DNA of 64,000 nt from CAWFFV01 sp963814985 (GTDB lineage: Bacteria > Chloroflexota > Ktedonobacteria > Ktedonobacterales > Ktedonobacteraceae): the NCBI GenBank assembly GCA_963814985.1, contig CAWFFV010000057.1, positions 310,001 to 374,000 on the forward strand, read 5' to 3'. The notes under the pieces were generated by a model, which saw only the letters and a program-made list of their open reading frames with translations, was not told the DNA's origin and searched no databases. Within the stretch, counting starts at the first letter, position 1. Each line of letters begins with the position of its first letter. The position numbers were made by a program, and so were the translations under genes. Positions 17,349 through 25,995 of this stretch are shown piece by piece.

Positions 17349-18053
17349 CTAAGGCTCCTTTTCTATGGGTTGTTCGATCCAGCGCCATTTGCGGGCCAGT
17401 TCATAGACGAAGCCCTCAAATGACAGAAGGATCGTCAGGATAATTGTGACTCCCGCAGCAACCCTCAGTAACACTTCACTTACCTTATCCTGGTGCATGA
17501 TCTGTATCCCTATGAAGATGGCAACAATAGCGGTAACGATAAAAACGGTTTTCGCTCCCATGTTACCCACGATCTCCAAACGCTCGCTCTCACCACTATG
17601 TCTGTAACCATACCAGCCTATTTGATCTGGTAGGAATATTTCAATCCTGGTTTTGATGTAATTCTGTATCCTGCGCGCCTCATACGCATTGGATGTATAG
17701 ATAATCGAGAGTACCAATACAAGGACTGGATAGGCTAAGATGAGAGAATCCAGATGGTTCTGTATGCCAACAGAACTTACTGTCAGGAGGGTAGCCAGAG
17801 CAGCCAGAGCAAACTGGATCATCTGATAGCGGATATTTTGGCGGTTATTCAGTTTATTTGTCAGATTGGTGTATTCAGCGATGATGAGCCTTTGGGTCAG
17901 TTCCGGCTGCCTGTTGAAATCACTATTTGTATCCTGCCCATCTGTCTCAGACTTGCTGTTTGCGTCCTGAGCAGATATGCCTTGCTTAGTCTCGTCAGTT
18001 GTCTGGGGAGCATTTACATTTGTACCGTCAGAGAATCCTGGCTGATCAGTCAT
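17349..18053 (-). CDS. Small membrane protein with disordered N-terminus, SLATT-like layout
   Basis: The 234-residue protein has a polar, Asp/Ser/Thr/Gln-rich first 50 residues, then an amphipathic helix (EYTNLTNKLNNRQNIRYQM) leading into paired membrane helices (about 78-115), a polar segment and two more helices (about 165-210). A helix-plus-two-membrane-helix start resembles SLATT-type domains, which occur in some nucleotide-signalled defence systems, but the match is only in layout. An AAGAGAAGGAG site precedes the ATG at 18053. It lies between the intact kinase-like gene and its partial copy. No function is assigned. Confidence 0.6.
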   Translation of the reverse strand: MTDQPGFSDGTNVNAPQTTDETKQGISAQDANSKSETDGQDTNSDFNRQPELTQRLIIAEYTNLTNKLNNRQNIRYQMIQFALAALATLLTVSSVGIQNHLDSLILAYPVLVLVLSIIYTSNAYEARRIQNYIKTRIEIFLPDQIGWYGYRHSGESERLEIVGNMGAKTVFIVTAIVAIFIGIQIMHQDKVSEVLLRVAAGVTIILTILLSFEGFVYELARKWRWIEQPIEKEP

Positions 18054-18146
18054 ACCTGTTTCTCCTTCTCTTGCCTTGCATGCACGTCATCAATACTCTC
18101 TACTTAATAGAGACGTTGATGCAAGAGAAAAGTATGGCTTTGATCC

Positions 18147-18776
18147 TCACTTAGCCCATAATCCTCCCGTCTGCGTCATCCAGTCAGCGATATCATCGGC
18201 GGCACGATTGATGTTATTGTCTGAGATATCGAGCACAAGTGTGGGGAGGATGGATTCACTTGCCAGGCGACGCATCAATTCTTGCTCTTCAATGAAGACC
18301 TGTAAATCCTTGTATTGGGAGGGGTTCCCGGAGATCTTGAGGCGAGCATCGCGTGCCTGCTCAAAGGACTCCGGTGTTCGTACACACAACACCAGATGGA
18401 ACCCCAGAGCAGCCAATCGTTCCTCCAGCCAGCGAAAATCGTAATCTTTCCCATTGTTGGTCAACTGATACGCACGAGTGGAAATGTGGAAGCGATCGAC
18501 GATCCACGAGTAGTACCGCTGCAACTCAAAGAGGTGGACCCATGTTCGATAGGTTTCGATAGCCAGTGCTTCTTGCTGTGGCTCAAAGTTGATCAGGCCA
18601 CGTCCCCAGGGAACGTTGGTGAACGCACACCACTCTGCCGAAATGAGTGGTGAGTGGTAGCGATACTTGCGTGGACCGACAAGACGAGGGTGTTCATTGA
18701 GTGCAAAGGCGATCTCGGTTTTGGAGGTCAGACGAGTGCCCTCCAGGATAATCTTGGGGCAGAGCTTTGATGACAT
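18147..18776 (-). CDS. P-loop nucleoside/thymidylate kinase-like protein
   Basis: The 209-residue protein starts with a beta strand and a Walker A-like loop, IILEGTRLTSKTEIA (residues 9-23). The glycine normally before the lysine is Ser. A cysteine/arginine-rich middle, a FELQRYYSWIVDRFH segment where kinases often carry DR(Y/F)xxS, and a final helix WMTQTGGLWAK follow. This fits the deoxynucleoside kinase/thymidylate kinase-like P-loop group; substrate unknown. An AGGAGAAAG site precedes the ATG. The 3' half is duplicated at 17011-17346. Confidence 0.65.
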   Translation of the reverse strand: MSSKLCPKIILEGTRLTSKTEIAFALNEHPRLVGPRKYRYHSPLISAEWCAFTNVPWGRGLINFEPQQEALAIETYRTWVHLFELQRYYSWIVDRFHISTRAYQLTNNGKDYDFRWLEERLAALGFHLVLCVRTPESFEQARDARLKISGNPSQYKDLQVFIEEQELMRRLASESILPTLVLDISDNNINRAADDIADWMTQTGGLWAK

Positions 18777-18825
18777 GTGCTTTCTCCTGGTTTTTCCCCC
18801 GTCAAATCGGGACAGCCCATCTTCT

Positions 18826-19689
18826 CTATTCAGCTTGTAGTGGCCTGATTACCTCTTCTGCCAGACGAGTGGCAATGCCTTCTGGGTAGGGTGCTCGCAG
18901 ATTCAGGACCAGATGTGTGGCTCCTGCTTCAATAAAGCTACGAGTGATGTTCCTGGTAGTCTCCATGTCATTGGGGTCGACCATCATTTGGACAGAACGC
19001 TCAATAGTAGCAGGATCACGTCCAATGGTGGCACAGTGAGAGTCAAGTATCTCATTCTTATGGATAAATGCATCAACAGGGCCACCTGCAAAATTCCAGA
19101 TATCCGCATATTTGGCGACCATGCGCAGGGTCAGTTGTTCTCCACCACCACCGATTACAAAAGGTGGGAACGGTTTTTGGATGGGTTTAGGGTTGCAGTA
19201 AGCACCTTGCAATTGATAATATTGACCATCGAAATCCGGTGCTGTCTCTGTCCACAAGAGTTTGATAACCTCACAGGCTTCACCCATACGGCGGATACGT
19301 TCGCCGGGAGCATAAAGAGGGATACCATATGCTGTATGCTCCAATTCGTTCCATCCCGCGCCTATGCCAAAATCTAGCCTCCCTTGTGAAATTACATCTA
19401 CCGTTGCTCCCATATTGGCTAGCACCGCAGGATGGCGGTATGTGTTTCCTGTGACCATTAATCCGATGCGTAAGCGCTTCGTCATCGCAGCGAACGCGCT
19501 TAACACAGTCCAACCTTCTAAACACGGACCTGTCGGATCGTTGCCCAGGGGCATGAAATGGTCGAAGAGCCAGGCATGCTCTATCTCAGGAATAGTGTCT
19601 GCTTCCAACCAGACCTTGAGCATGTCCTCGTATGTTGTAAATTGTGGGGCAGTCTTGATGCCAAAGCGTAAGCGTTTCCTGGCTGTCAT
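18826..19689 (-). CDS. LLM-class (F420-type) flavin-dependent oxidoreductase
   Basis: The 287-residue protein starts MTARKRLRFGIKT after a GAAAGGA site. It shows the luciferase-like monooxygenase TIM-barrel features: HAWLFDHFMP, VTGNTYRHPAVLANMGATVD, GRLDFGIGAGWNELEHTAYG, and FVIGGGGEQLTLRMVAKYAD. Members of this subgroup use coenzyme F420 or FMN to oxidise or reduce small molecules. The frame extends upstream to 19755, but that would overlap argS and lacks a ribosome-binding site. It follows argS by 22 bases on the same strand, so the two are probably co-transcribed. A paralogue lies at 23450-24388. Confidence 0.88.
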   Translation of the reverse strand: MTARKRLRFGIKTAPQFTTYEDMLKVWLEADTIPEIEHAWLFDHFMPLGNDPTGPCLEGWTVLSAFAAMTKRLRIGLMVTGNTYRHPAVLANMGATVDVISQGRLDFGIGAGWNELEHTAYGIPLYAPGERIRRMGEACEVIKLLWTETAPDFDGQYYQLQGAYCNPKPIQKPFPPFVIGGGGEQLTLRMVAKYADIWNFAGGPVDAFIHKNEILDSHCATIGRDPATIERSVQMMVDPNDMETTRNITRSFIEAGATHLVLNLRAPYPEGIATRLAEEVIRPLQAE

Positions 19690-19711
19690 TAAAAATCCTT
19701 TCAATATCTGC

Positions 19712-21786
19712 CTATATGCGTTCCAGCGGCTCAAATCCCAGTACGCGTAACACATTATTCATCGTCTGCGCCGTGGCTTTCACAAGTGAGGCACGGAAGG
19801 CCTTTACAGACTCATTGGTTTCCTTGACGATACGTGGTGTATGCTCAAAAAAATCACTAAAGTGGGCTGCCAGGTCATAGGCATAGGAGGCAAGCATGGA
19901 TGGAGCTAGTTGTTCGCTGGCCTCCGCCAGACGCCGTGGATAGGCATCGATATGGCGTAGCAGTTCCCATTCGCTCTGCTCAAGTTGTTCGGGAAGTTGC
20001 TCCAGTTGATCGGCTATCTCATAGCCGCTTTCTTGCAGACGGCGCTGAATGCTATTGGCGCGTGCATAGGCATACTGAAGGTAGACACCAGTATCCCCAT
20101 TTCGGGCGCAATACTTCATCCATGTCCAGGGCAATGATCTGCTGAAGGTTAAAGCGAATCATAAAATAGCGGATGGCGGATGCGGCCAGGATGGAAGCTG
20201 TTTCCTGGGAGAGATCGGGTTTGGACATCCTGTCGGCTTACCTCAAGCATATGCTCTGTGGCTGCATTTATCAGATCATCGGCTTTAATCTCAATGCCTT
20301 TACGTCCAGACATAGCATAGAAATCGCGCTCATCGGATGTGTCCACACCCAAACGTGCAGCAGTAGCTGCGGAGAGGGTCACAACCTCATAGGCCAGATG
20401 CCTGGAGTTGTCAGCCTGCTCTGTATATCCCAGGCGGCGCAGGCTTTCGTAGACAACCTGCTGTGGATAGGATTGTCGTACATCAATTACATTGATAACG
20501 CGCTTGGCATGACCAAAGCGTTCGGAGGGTGTTTCCTCGCTGGTTGCAGTTACATCTTTGGGGGTACGCATAGTCCAGAGCTTGCGTCCGTCATGCTGGA
20601 TGCCCCAGGGTACAAAATGAAATTGGATACCAATCTGTGGATCATCGGCAAGGCCAAATTTCCAGAGTTGGTAGGAGATATCCTTAGCTGTGTAGGTAGC
20701 GGTGCCATCACTTTTGACGAGGATCTTATCACTTGTGCGGTCACCTTCGTTGGTCTGTACTTCACCTTCTCCAAAGGGGAGAAGCCAACAGTTGGCGGCT
20801 GGTCCTGTCTCAGATTTCTCCAGAAGTCCCCGATCCCGTAGCATCTCAAACGTGCGCCTCCATAGACCTGCATGGAGCATAGCAGATTCCCATGTCAGCA
20901 GATCATAGGAGATATTGAGCCGTGACATTGTTTTAAGATGTGCCTGGACAATCTGGTGTGAGATATCTGCTGCCAGTGTGGGATAGTCAAGACCTGACTC
21001 TGGCTCACCACCATGCTCAATAGCCTGCAATACAGCTTTGCGCAGATCTTTGAGTTCTGGCTGTTCATCATAAATTTTGCCAACCGCCACATAGACACGT
21101 GAGCAGAAGTAGTCGAAAGATTCCCCTGGTAGCTGCTCGTTGCCTTCGGGAAGCTGTAACTGACCTTTTTGGAGCAGGACAAAGCCCACAACAACATCTG
21201 CGACCTGTACACCGAAATCGTCGATGTAGTTATCAGCTTCAACCCGGTAGCCTTGTGAGCGTAGCATACGTACAATGGTATCTCCCAGGCATGAGTTGCG
21301 CAGGTGACCCACGTGAGCAGCCTTATTACTATTAATATTGGTATGCTCAACAACAACTTTTGTGCCAACACCCACATCATTCTGTCCGAAGTCGGCACCA
21401 GCCTCCAGTACGCGCTCGATAATCGTTTTCCCTACTTCCGGGCGGTTCAAGCGAAAATTGAGATAGCCAGGTTTTGTGATGGTAATCTCCTGGATAGCCG
21501 AGGTAGACATATGGCGTAGGAGAGTTGCCAATGCTTCGGCAATTTGTAGTGGGGGACGTTTCAGTTTGCTCTTACCGGCCCACGACATAACAGGCATAGA
21601 GTAATCACCAAAACTGGTCTGTGCCGAAAAACGCAAATCTATGGGCAACTCTTCAATATTGATTTGGATCTGTTCCTGCACAAGATAAGTGGTCACGGCT
21701 TGTTTAATAAGCGTGGTGATATATGCATAAAAGTCATTTGGTGTAGCATCAGACATAACTTGTGTCTCACTGGTTACTGGCATCAT
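19712..21786 (-). CDS. argS: Arginyl-tRNA synthetase, frame broken twice
   Basis: The N-terminal and catalytic part runs from the ATG at 21786 (AGAGAGGAAA upstream) through NSNKAAHVGHLRNSCLGD, which holds the HIGH-type motif as HVGH, and SGRKGIEIKADDLI. At the CCC run at 20217-20219 (GGG on the plus strand) the frame shifts. Dropping one C restores DLSQETASILAASAIRYFMI. A second shift at the CCC run at 20104-20106 restores MDEVLRRNGDTGVYLQYAYA. The DALR anticodon-binding domain then continues to a stop at 19712. The enzyme charges tRNA-Arg and is normally essential, so both breaks are best explained as homopolymer miscalls. Confidence 0.9.
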
Positions 21787-22170
21787 ATTTTCCTCTCTTC
21801 TATCCGGATAGTGGAACCTACTATAGCGTAGCTTGCGTGTATGGTCAAGCACTTTGTTCATTGTTGAGCAGAGAGAGTAAATTTTTCAAGAGCAAAAGGC
21901 GCAAAACTCTACAATTGTTGCTGCGACGAAAGAGTAACAGCATGCATACTGTATCAAGAATGTTTTTCTAGTCAGGATAATATGACATGCATGCATGCAT
22001 AGTTTAATATTTGTAACCTGGGAGAAGTATCTGGCTGAACGCTTTGGTGCTCCATATGCAGGATATCTGTAGCAACTAGTACTAATGGGTGGTTTGTATA
22101 CTATTTGCAGTATCTTTGTGCTATTTTGTCGTAGGCAATATCTGGGCAACAATAAGGAGAAGAAAGTACG
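21787..22170. other. Divergent intergenic region, no gene recognised
   Basis: This 384-base AT-rich region lies between argS (minus) and the globin gene (plus). It contains a short ATGC repeat run (GCATGCATGCATG near 21988). No convincing ORF or RNA was found. A TATACT at about 22098 may be part of the globin promoter, but its -35 is weak. Confidence 0.4.
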
Positions 22171-22836
22171 ATGCAGAAGGAAGAAAATATATTTCATAAA
22201 CAACGACTTTTTCCCAGGCGTACACCCCATTCCCTGAAGAATACCGTTCAGACATCCACCTGGGCTATTTCATGGCCAAGGATACATCGTCAGGTCTTCT
22301 GGTTATCTGATGGACAAAGAGACATCCCAAAAATTTCCCTATTATTGCATAAATCTAAACCACTTATAGAAGATGTAGTAAAAGACCTGACGGTTAATGG
22401 TTTTACGAGTGTGCAAATTGAAGGAGAGGTATTAGTAATGGATGTCATCTTACTTAAGCAAAGTTTTGAGCTAATTCAGCCTCAGAAGGAGGCATTCGCC
22501 CAGAGCTTTTACCAACGCTTATTTTCCTGTTATCCCCAGACACAACAACTCTTTGCAAAAACTGATATGAAGAGGCAATATAGTTCACTTATGGCTACTT
22601 TGGCTGCAGTTGTCGCCGGTGTTGAACGAGGGGACAACCTGACGCCAGTACTCCAAAATTTAGGCGAAAAGCATCAAAGGTATGGGGCAGAAGCAAATCA
22701 TTACCCACTCGTTGGAGGTGTTCTCCTGGAAACCTTTAACGAGTGTCTTGGCCCAGGGTTTACTCAGGAAATGCAAGCTGCCTGGAGTAAGGCATACGAT
22801 CTTGTTAGCTCTCAAATGATAGCTGCTACCAGGTAG
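22171..22836 (+). CDS. Globin with an extra N-terminal domain
   Basis: The 221-residue protein begins at an ATG after AAGGAG. Residues about 90-221 form a globin of the flavohaemoglobin/single-domain type: VILLKQSFELIQPQKEAFAQ, FYQRLFSCYPQTQQLF, NLGEKHQRYGAEANHYPLVG (the His of EKHQRYG is the expected proximal haem ligand) and FTQEMQAAWSKAYDLV. The first 85 residues contain RQVFWLSDGQRDIPKISLLL, resembling a small winged-helix-like unit found in some Ktedonobacteria-type proteins. There is no reductase domain. Oxygen or NO binding, perhaps as a sensor, is inferred. Confidence 0.8.
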   Translation: MQKEENIFHKQRLFPRRTPHSLKNTVQTSTWAISWPRIHRQVFWLSDGQRDIPKISLLLHKSKPLIEDVVKDLTVNGFTSVQIEGEVLVMDVILLKQSFELIQPQKEAFAQSFYQRLFSCYPQTQQLFAKTDMKRQYSSLMATLAAVVAGVERGDNLTPVLQNLGEKHQRYGAEANHYPLVGGVLLETFNECLGPGFTQEMQAAWSKAYDLVSSQMIAATR

Positions 22837-22912
22837 TAAGCTGCCAGAATATCTCTCACTGGAAGACCCTTTGCTCAAGTTCCAGCAATAAATGGTATGC
22901 CTGATGTTGGAC

Positions 22913-22941
22913 TTGCGTTTCTGTCCCGTTTGCTTTAAACT
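22913..22941 (+). promoter_or_regulatory. Possible promoter of the permuted tRNA block
   Basis: TTGCGT (22913-22918) and TAAACT (22936-22941) are 17 bases apart, each an imperfect match. Transcription from here would cover both tRNA-like pairs and end at the terminator at 23285-23325. Confidence 0.35.
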
Positions 22942-22988
22942 ATACAAGCGGAGTACAGACTGAAGTTAAAGTTGACTTTCAAGGTACC

Positions 22989-23067
22989 GACGTACAGGGC
23001 AGGTTCGAGTCCTGCACCTGCCACTCTCGACAACATGGCGGGGTAGCCCAGTGGTAGAGGCAACGTC
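22989..23067 (+). tRNA. Candidate circularly permuted tRNA, copy 1 (3' half, spacer, 5' half)
   Basis: Reading along the strand: GACGT (22989-22993, anticodon-stem 3' strand), variable ACAGG, T arm GCAGG-TTCGAGT-CCTGC (22999-23015), acceptor 3' strand ACCTGCC (23016-23022) and A as discriminator. A 13-base spacer follows (23024-23036). Then come acceptor 5' strand GGCGGGG (23037-23043), TA, a D arm with GCC/GGC and GTGGTAGA (23046-23061), and ACGTC (23063-23067). ACGTC pairs with GACGT 5 of 5, and the acceptor strands pair 6 of 7 with one G-U, but only if the downstream half is the 5' half. No CCA is encoded. The anticodon cannot be read: neither flank gives a clean seven-base loop with U33. 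A pair of unrelated tRNA remnants is the alternative, but the matching stems argue against it. Confidence 0.5.
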
Positions 23068-23147
23068 GAAGCCACCCCAAAATCAAGCTATCACTCCAGT
23101 TTCAGTATTCACCGTCGAACGCCAAATCGAGTGTTTGAGGCCGAGAT

Positions 23148-23225
23148 TGTTGGATGCTGGTGCAATTCCAGCCTGGCCTGCTTCTCTCTTCACATAGGCC
23201 GGTAGTTTAATAGTAGAACACAACG
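23148..23225 (+). tRNA. Candidate circularly permuted tRNA, copy 2 (3' half, spacer, 5' half)
   Basis: TGTTG (23148-23152), a short variable GAT, T arm GCTGG-TGCAATT-CCAGC (23156-23172), acceptor 3' strand CTGGCCT (23173-23179) and G as discriminator are followed by a 15-base spacer. Then come acceptor 5' strand AGGCCGG (23196-23202), TA, a D arm GTTT...GAAC (23205-23219) and CAACG (23221-23225). The acceptor pairs 7 of 7 with one G-U, the D stem 4 of 4 and the anticodon stem 5 of 5, each with one wobble. Outside the stem, AT continues the helix, and GAGGC (23137-23141) can pair with GCCTC (23239-23243), which would hold the two outer flanks together. The spacer resembles that of copy 1 (CTCTC near its start, ACAT at its end). 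Odd points: G in the second T-loop position and A for G18. Anticodon not assigned. Confidence 0.5.
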
Positions 23226-23284
23226 ATATAAAGAATGAGCCTCCGACTTAAACGTGTTGGTGTGCGCAAATGGGCGGTAAAATC

Positions 23285-23325
23285 GGGTCCTGGGTAGTGC
23301 TATCATCCAGGACCCTGCTCTTTTT
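23285..23325 (+). terminator. Intrinsic terminator after the tRNA-like block
   Basis: GGGTCCTGG (23285-23293) and CCAGGACCC (23307-23315) form a perfect 9-bp stem, followed by TGCTC and five T. It ends transcription of the tRNA-like block before the LLM gene. The stretch 23226-23284 between copy 2 and this hairpin holds no recognised gene. Confidence 0.85.
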
Positions 23326-23449
23326 AGTTTCCCTCTTCTTCGCAGAAATTCTCCATATCTCCAGACCTTGACGTTTTCACCTTCTATGTAGCCTAATGAT
23401 GGAGGTACACTTATTTCACTTGAATAACTTGTGAGAAGGAGTCTGACGC

Positions 23450-24388
23450 ATGGATTATGGTTTGATTGTTCCCCAGGGGTGGCGTATGGATCTGGTGGGG
23501 ATCACTGACCCGGTTGAGGCCTACGAGACAATGACGCGTGTTGCTCAAGAAGCTGAGGCGCTGGGCTATCACTCAATCTGGCTCTTTGACCACTTTCATA
23601 CGGTTCCTGTTCCAACACAGGAAGTTACTTTTGAATGCTGGACAAGTACTGCGGCTCTGGCTCGCGATACAAAACGAGTTCGCATTGGTCAGATGGTCAC
23701 CTGCAATGGTTATCGCAACCCTGCTTTGATGGCAAAGATCGCCAGTACAGTGGATGTATTGAGTCACGGACGCCTTGATTTCGGTATTGGTGCGGGCTGG
23801 TATGAGCACGAATATCGTGCCTATGGTTATAACTATCCTGATGCACCTGAACGTCTACGCTATTTACGCGAAGCCGTGCAGGTTATTCTGGCAATGTGGA
23901 CACAGGAAGAGGCCGTGTTTGAGGGAAAATACTATCAAGTGCGTGGAGCTATTAACCAACCCAAAGGCGTGCAAAAGCCCCATATTCCCTTACTCATTGG
24001 AGGGTCAGGTGAACGGGTGACGCTCAAGCTTGTTGCGCAATATGGAGATGCCTGTAATATCTCGGATTTTGACATTTCTATGGTTGAACATAAATTTGCC
24101 GTTCTCAAGCAACACTGCGAGGAAGTTGGACGTGATTACAATAGCATTCGTCGTACCTTGCTGATCAACTGTATGATTGGCAATACGGAGGAGGAAGCCC
24201 TCGAAAAAGTGCCAGCCAGTGTACGAGGACAGTTGGATACGTTTCGTAAAAAAGCATTGATTGGTACCCCTGCTATGATCCGTAAAAGACTGACTGAATA
24301 TGAAGAGGCGGGTGTCCAGGAAGTGATTGTTTGCATGTCTGATGCTGCCCAACTGGAATCTGTGCGCTTGTTTGCAGAGGTTCTATAG
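23450..24388 (+). CDS. LLM-class (F420-type) flavin-dependent oxidoreductase
   Basis: The 312-residue protein begins at an ATG preceded by GAAGGAG. It shows SIWLFDHFHTVP, RIGQMVTCNGYRNPALMAK, GRLDFGIGAGWYEHEYRAYG and PLLIGGSGERVTLKLVAQYGD, all typical of the luciferase-like monooxygenase superfamily that uses F420 or FMN. It is paralogous to 18826-19689. It stands alone, followed by a strong bidirectional terminator. Substrate unknown. Confidence 0.9.
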   Translation: MDYGLIVPQGWRMDLVGITDPVEAYETMTRVAQEAEALGYHSIWLFDHFHTVPVPTQEVTFECWTSTAALARDTKRVRIGQMVTCNGYRNPALMAKIASTVDVLSHGRLDFGIGAGWYEHEYRAYGYNYPDAPERLRYLREAVQVILAMWTQEEAVFEGKYYQVRGAINQPKGVQKPHIPLLIGGSGERVTLKLVAQYGDACNISDFDISMVEHKFAVLKQHCEEVGRDYNSIRRTLLINCMIGNTEEEALEKVPASVRGQLDTFRKKALIGTPAMIRKRLTEYEEAGVQEVIVCMSDAAQLESVRLFAEVL

Positions 24389-24438
24389 GCTTACCTCCCA
24401 TCTGGCGATGAGAAAGCTGATTGTAGGCCATCCAGGCT

Positions 24439-24485
24439 CATAACAAAAACATGGCCTCCTCACCGGGGGCCATGTTTTTGTTATG
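24439..24485. terminator. Bidirectional intrinsic terminator
   Basis: An 18-bp perfect stem (24439-24456 with 24468-24485) has a GC-rich inner part and A/T runs on the outer part of each arm. It serves the converging LLM gene (plus) and YtxH gene (minus). Confidence 0.88.
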
Positions 24486-24494
24486 GGTCTAAAA

Positions 24495-24941
24495 CTAATA
24501 ATTGGTTTTCCTCTCGAGATTGGAATAATCAGAAGATGTAGGAGGAAATGTGGTGGGTGTTGGTGTAGTTGGTGTAGTTGGTGTACTTATCCTTGAGCTT
24601 GACTTCCCTGACGGGACTGTCTGCCTGGTTGTGTTCGCAACATCCTGGCTCGTCTCCTTCACCTCAGTAGCAGCGTTTTGGGCAATGCCACTGAGATTGC
24701 TCGTGGAACCCTTCATCGTTGTAGCTGCCTGCTGTGCATAATCCATCAGATTACTGGCGGTTTGTGAAACACGATCGCTGACCTGTTGCGTATACAGGCT
24801 CAGTTGCTCGTTTTCGGGCAGGTAACCGCGTAATTCACCCATACGTTCGCTCAGGAGTTTACGCATCTCTTCACCACGCATAGGTGCTGTGAGTAAACCA
24901 ACTCCGACACCCAGAAGCATACCTTTAAAAAAACTGTTCAT
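24495..24941 (-). CDS. YtxH-like small protein
   Basis: The 148-residue protein starts MNSFFKGMLLGVGVGLLTAP, a Gly-rich membrane helix followed by RGEEMRKLLSERM, the pattern of YtxH/gas-vesicle-like stress proteins. A long amphipathic helix (residues 40-100) and a Pro/Thr-rich low-complexity tail (TPTTPTTPTPTT) follow. It probably sits at the membrane with a helical cytoplasmic domain. Cellular role unknown; relatives are often stress-induced. Confidence 0.75.
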   Translation of the reverse strand: MNSFFKGMLLGVGVGLLTAPMRGEEMRKLLSERMGELRGYLPENEQLSLYTQQVSDRVSQTASNLMDYAQQAATTMKGSTSNLSGIAQNAATEVKETSQDVANTTRQTVPSGKSSSRISTPTTPTTPTPTTFPPTSSDYSNLERKTNY

Positions 24942-25375
24942 CTGTTATAAATATCCTTTCCTGTTTCAGCCTATGCGACATGCCGCCCTATAGCAGTTTT
25001 TGCTGATGCTCACTGTTTGTGACACGAGTTATACCGGCAACAAGTTTCACAAACAGTGCTCAGGCGTATGCATGTTGTGTTTAGTTGCTCACAGGAACAA
25101 AATCATGACTGGCTACTCCCTTCTTTCCACAAGCCACTCGTCCGAAGTGAATCGTTTGCTTGCTTTTAACTGGACACCTCTCACGCGACATACTAGAGGA
25201 GACCCATTTCGTGTCGTTGGAAGAGGATCAACCCGTAAGAGGGTACTGCAAGTGACTCTAGAGGAAATGCACGCGTTTACCGCATTCCTCAAAACTGTGT
25301 TCTTTGAACGGTCTTGATGTGTGTATATGTCGGAATTCCCAAATTTACATCAGGTTTTGTCGAGGTGATTTTGGT
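24942..25375. other. Intergenic region, no gene recognised
   Basis: A plus-strand frame at 25000-25317 has no recognisable domain, no ribosome-binding site and unusual composition, so it is not called. The 5' flank of the YtxH gene lies at the left and the 3' end of the MarR gene at the right. Confidence 0.4.
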
Positions 25376-25892
25376 TTATCCCTCTCCAATGTAATTTTGC
25401 AAAAAGCGCACAATGAGTCGCAATTCTTCCAGGGTATAACGTCCCAAAAACTGTCTGGCTTGATTCTCCAGCTTCTTCATGGAAGTCCTGGTGCCATTGA
25501 ACAACCTCTCGCCCTCGTTCAGTCAGGCGAAAATAAATGTCCTTTTTGTTCTCAGGCAACTGAGAGGCTAGAATCAATTGCTGATCCAGCAGCTTCCTGG
25601 TGATCTTGGAAACGGCTCCTTTTGTGATCGCAAGCTGCCTGGCAATTTGAATCCCTTTCACCGGCTCGTGTTGCCCAATCAACTCTAGCACATGTAGGGC
25701 TGTGATGGTCAGGGATTGTAATACATCGACAAAGGTTTCCCCTTTCACCTCTCGTAGTAGCAGCAGACGCTCCCGATCTTTCTCTTCCTGCTGCTGCATC
25801 ATCCTGGTACTTAACTGGATGACCTGATTCACAAGCAGCGCGCTTTCCTGCTGCTTTATCTCACCTTTTGTTCCTTCTTCTCTCTGTGTCAT
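25376..25892 (-). CDS. MarR-family transcriptional regulator, frame broken near 25481
   Basis: The ATG at 25892 follows a GAGAGGAGG site and yields MTQREEGTKGEIKQQES. The winged-helix core is clear: ALHVLELIGQ, IQIARQLAITKGAVSKITRK (helix-turn-helix) and the wing LPENKKDIYFRLTERG. After HQDF the frame degenerates. Removing one base of the GG pair (plus strand) at 25481-25482 gives MKKLENQARQFL, then YTLEELRLIVRFLQ and a stop at 25376-25378, the normal dimerisation helix of MarR proteins. The gene is divergent from the hydrolase gene at 26095, and two perfect palindromes lie between them, so it most likely represses that gene in response to a small ligand. Confidence 0.85.
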
Positions 25893-25976
25893 AATTAACC
25901 TCCTCTCACACAAGAAAGGTCCGATTGTCAAACTGCAAGGAGTCCTTACGGGAACTCCACCACAAACAGTAATATG

Positions 25977-25991
25977 GTTTCCATTGGAAAC
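25977..25991. promoter_or_regulatory. MarR operator 1
   Basis: GTTTCCATTGGAAAC is a perfect 7-1-7 inverted repeat just upstream of the -35 box of the hydrolase promoter. It shares its half-site GTTTCCA with operator 2. Confidence 0.75.
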
Positions 25992-25995
25992 TATA

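Noticed and set aside
22989..23320. Ordinary tRNA array in normal orientation
   Set aside because: The 5' acceptor strands (GGCGGGG, AGGCCGG) find no partner in any downstream 3' strand, and the 3' strands find none upstream; only the swapped order pairs.
22837..23325. Group I intron halves around the tRNA exons
   Set aside because: The flanks are too short for an intron core, and I could not recognise the P, Q, R and S elements.
25000..25317. Plus-strand 105-codon frame between the YtxH and MarR genes
   Set aside because: No ribosome-binding site, no recognisable motif and poor composition.
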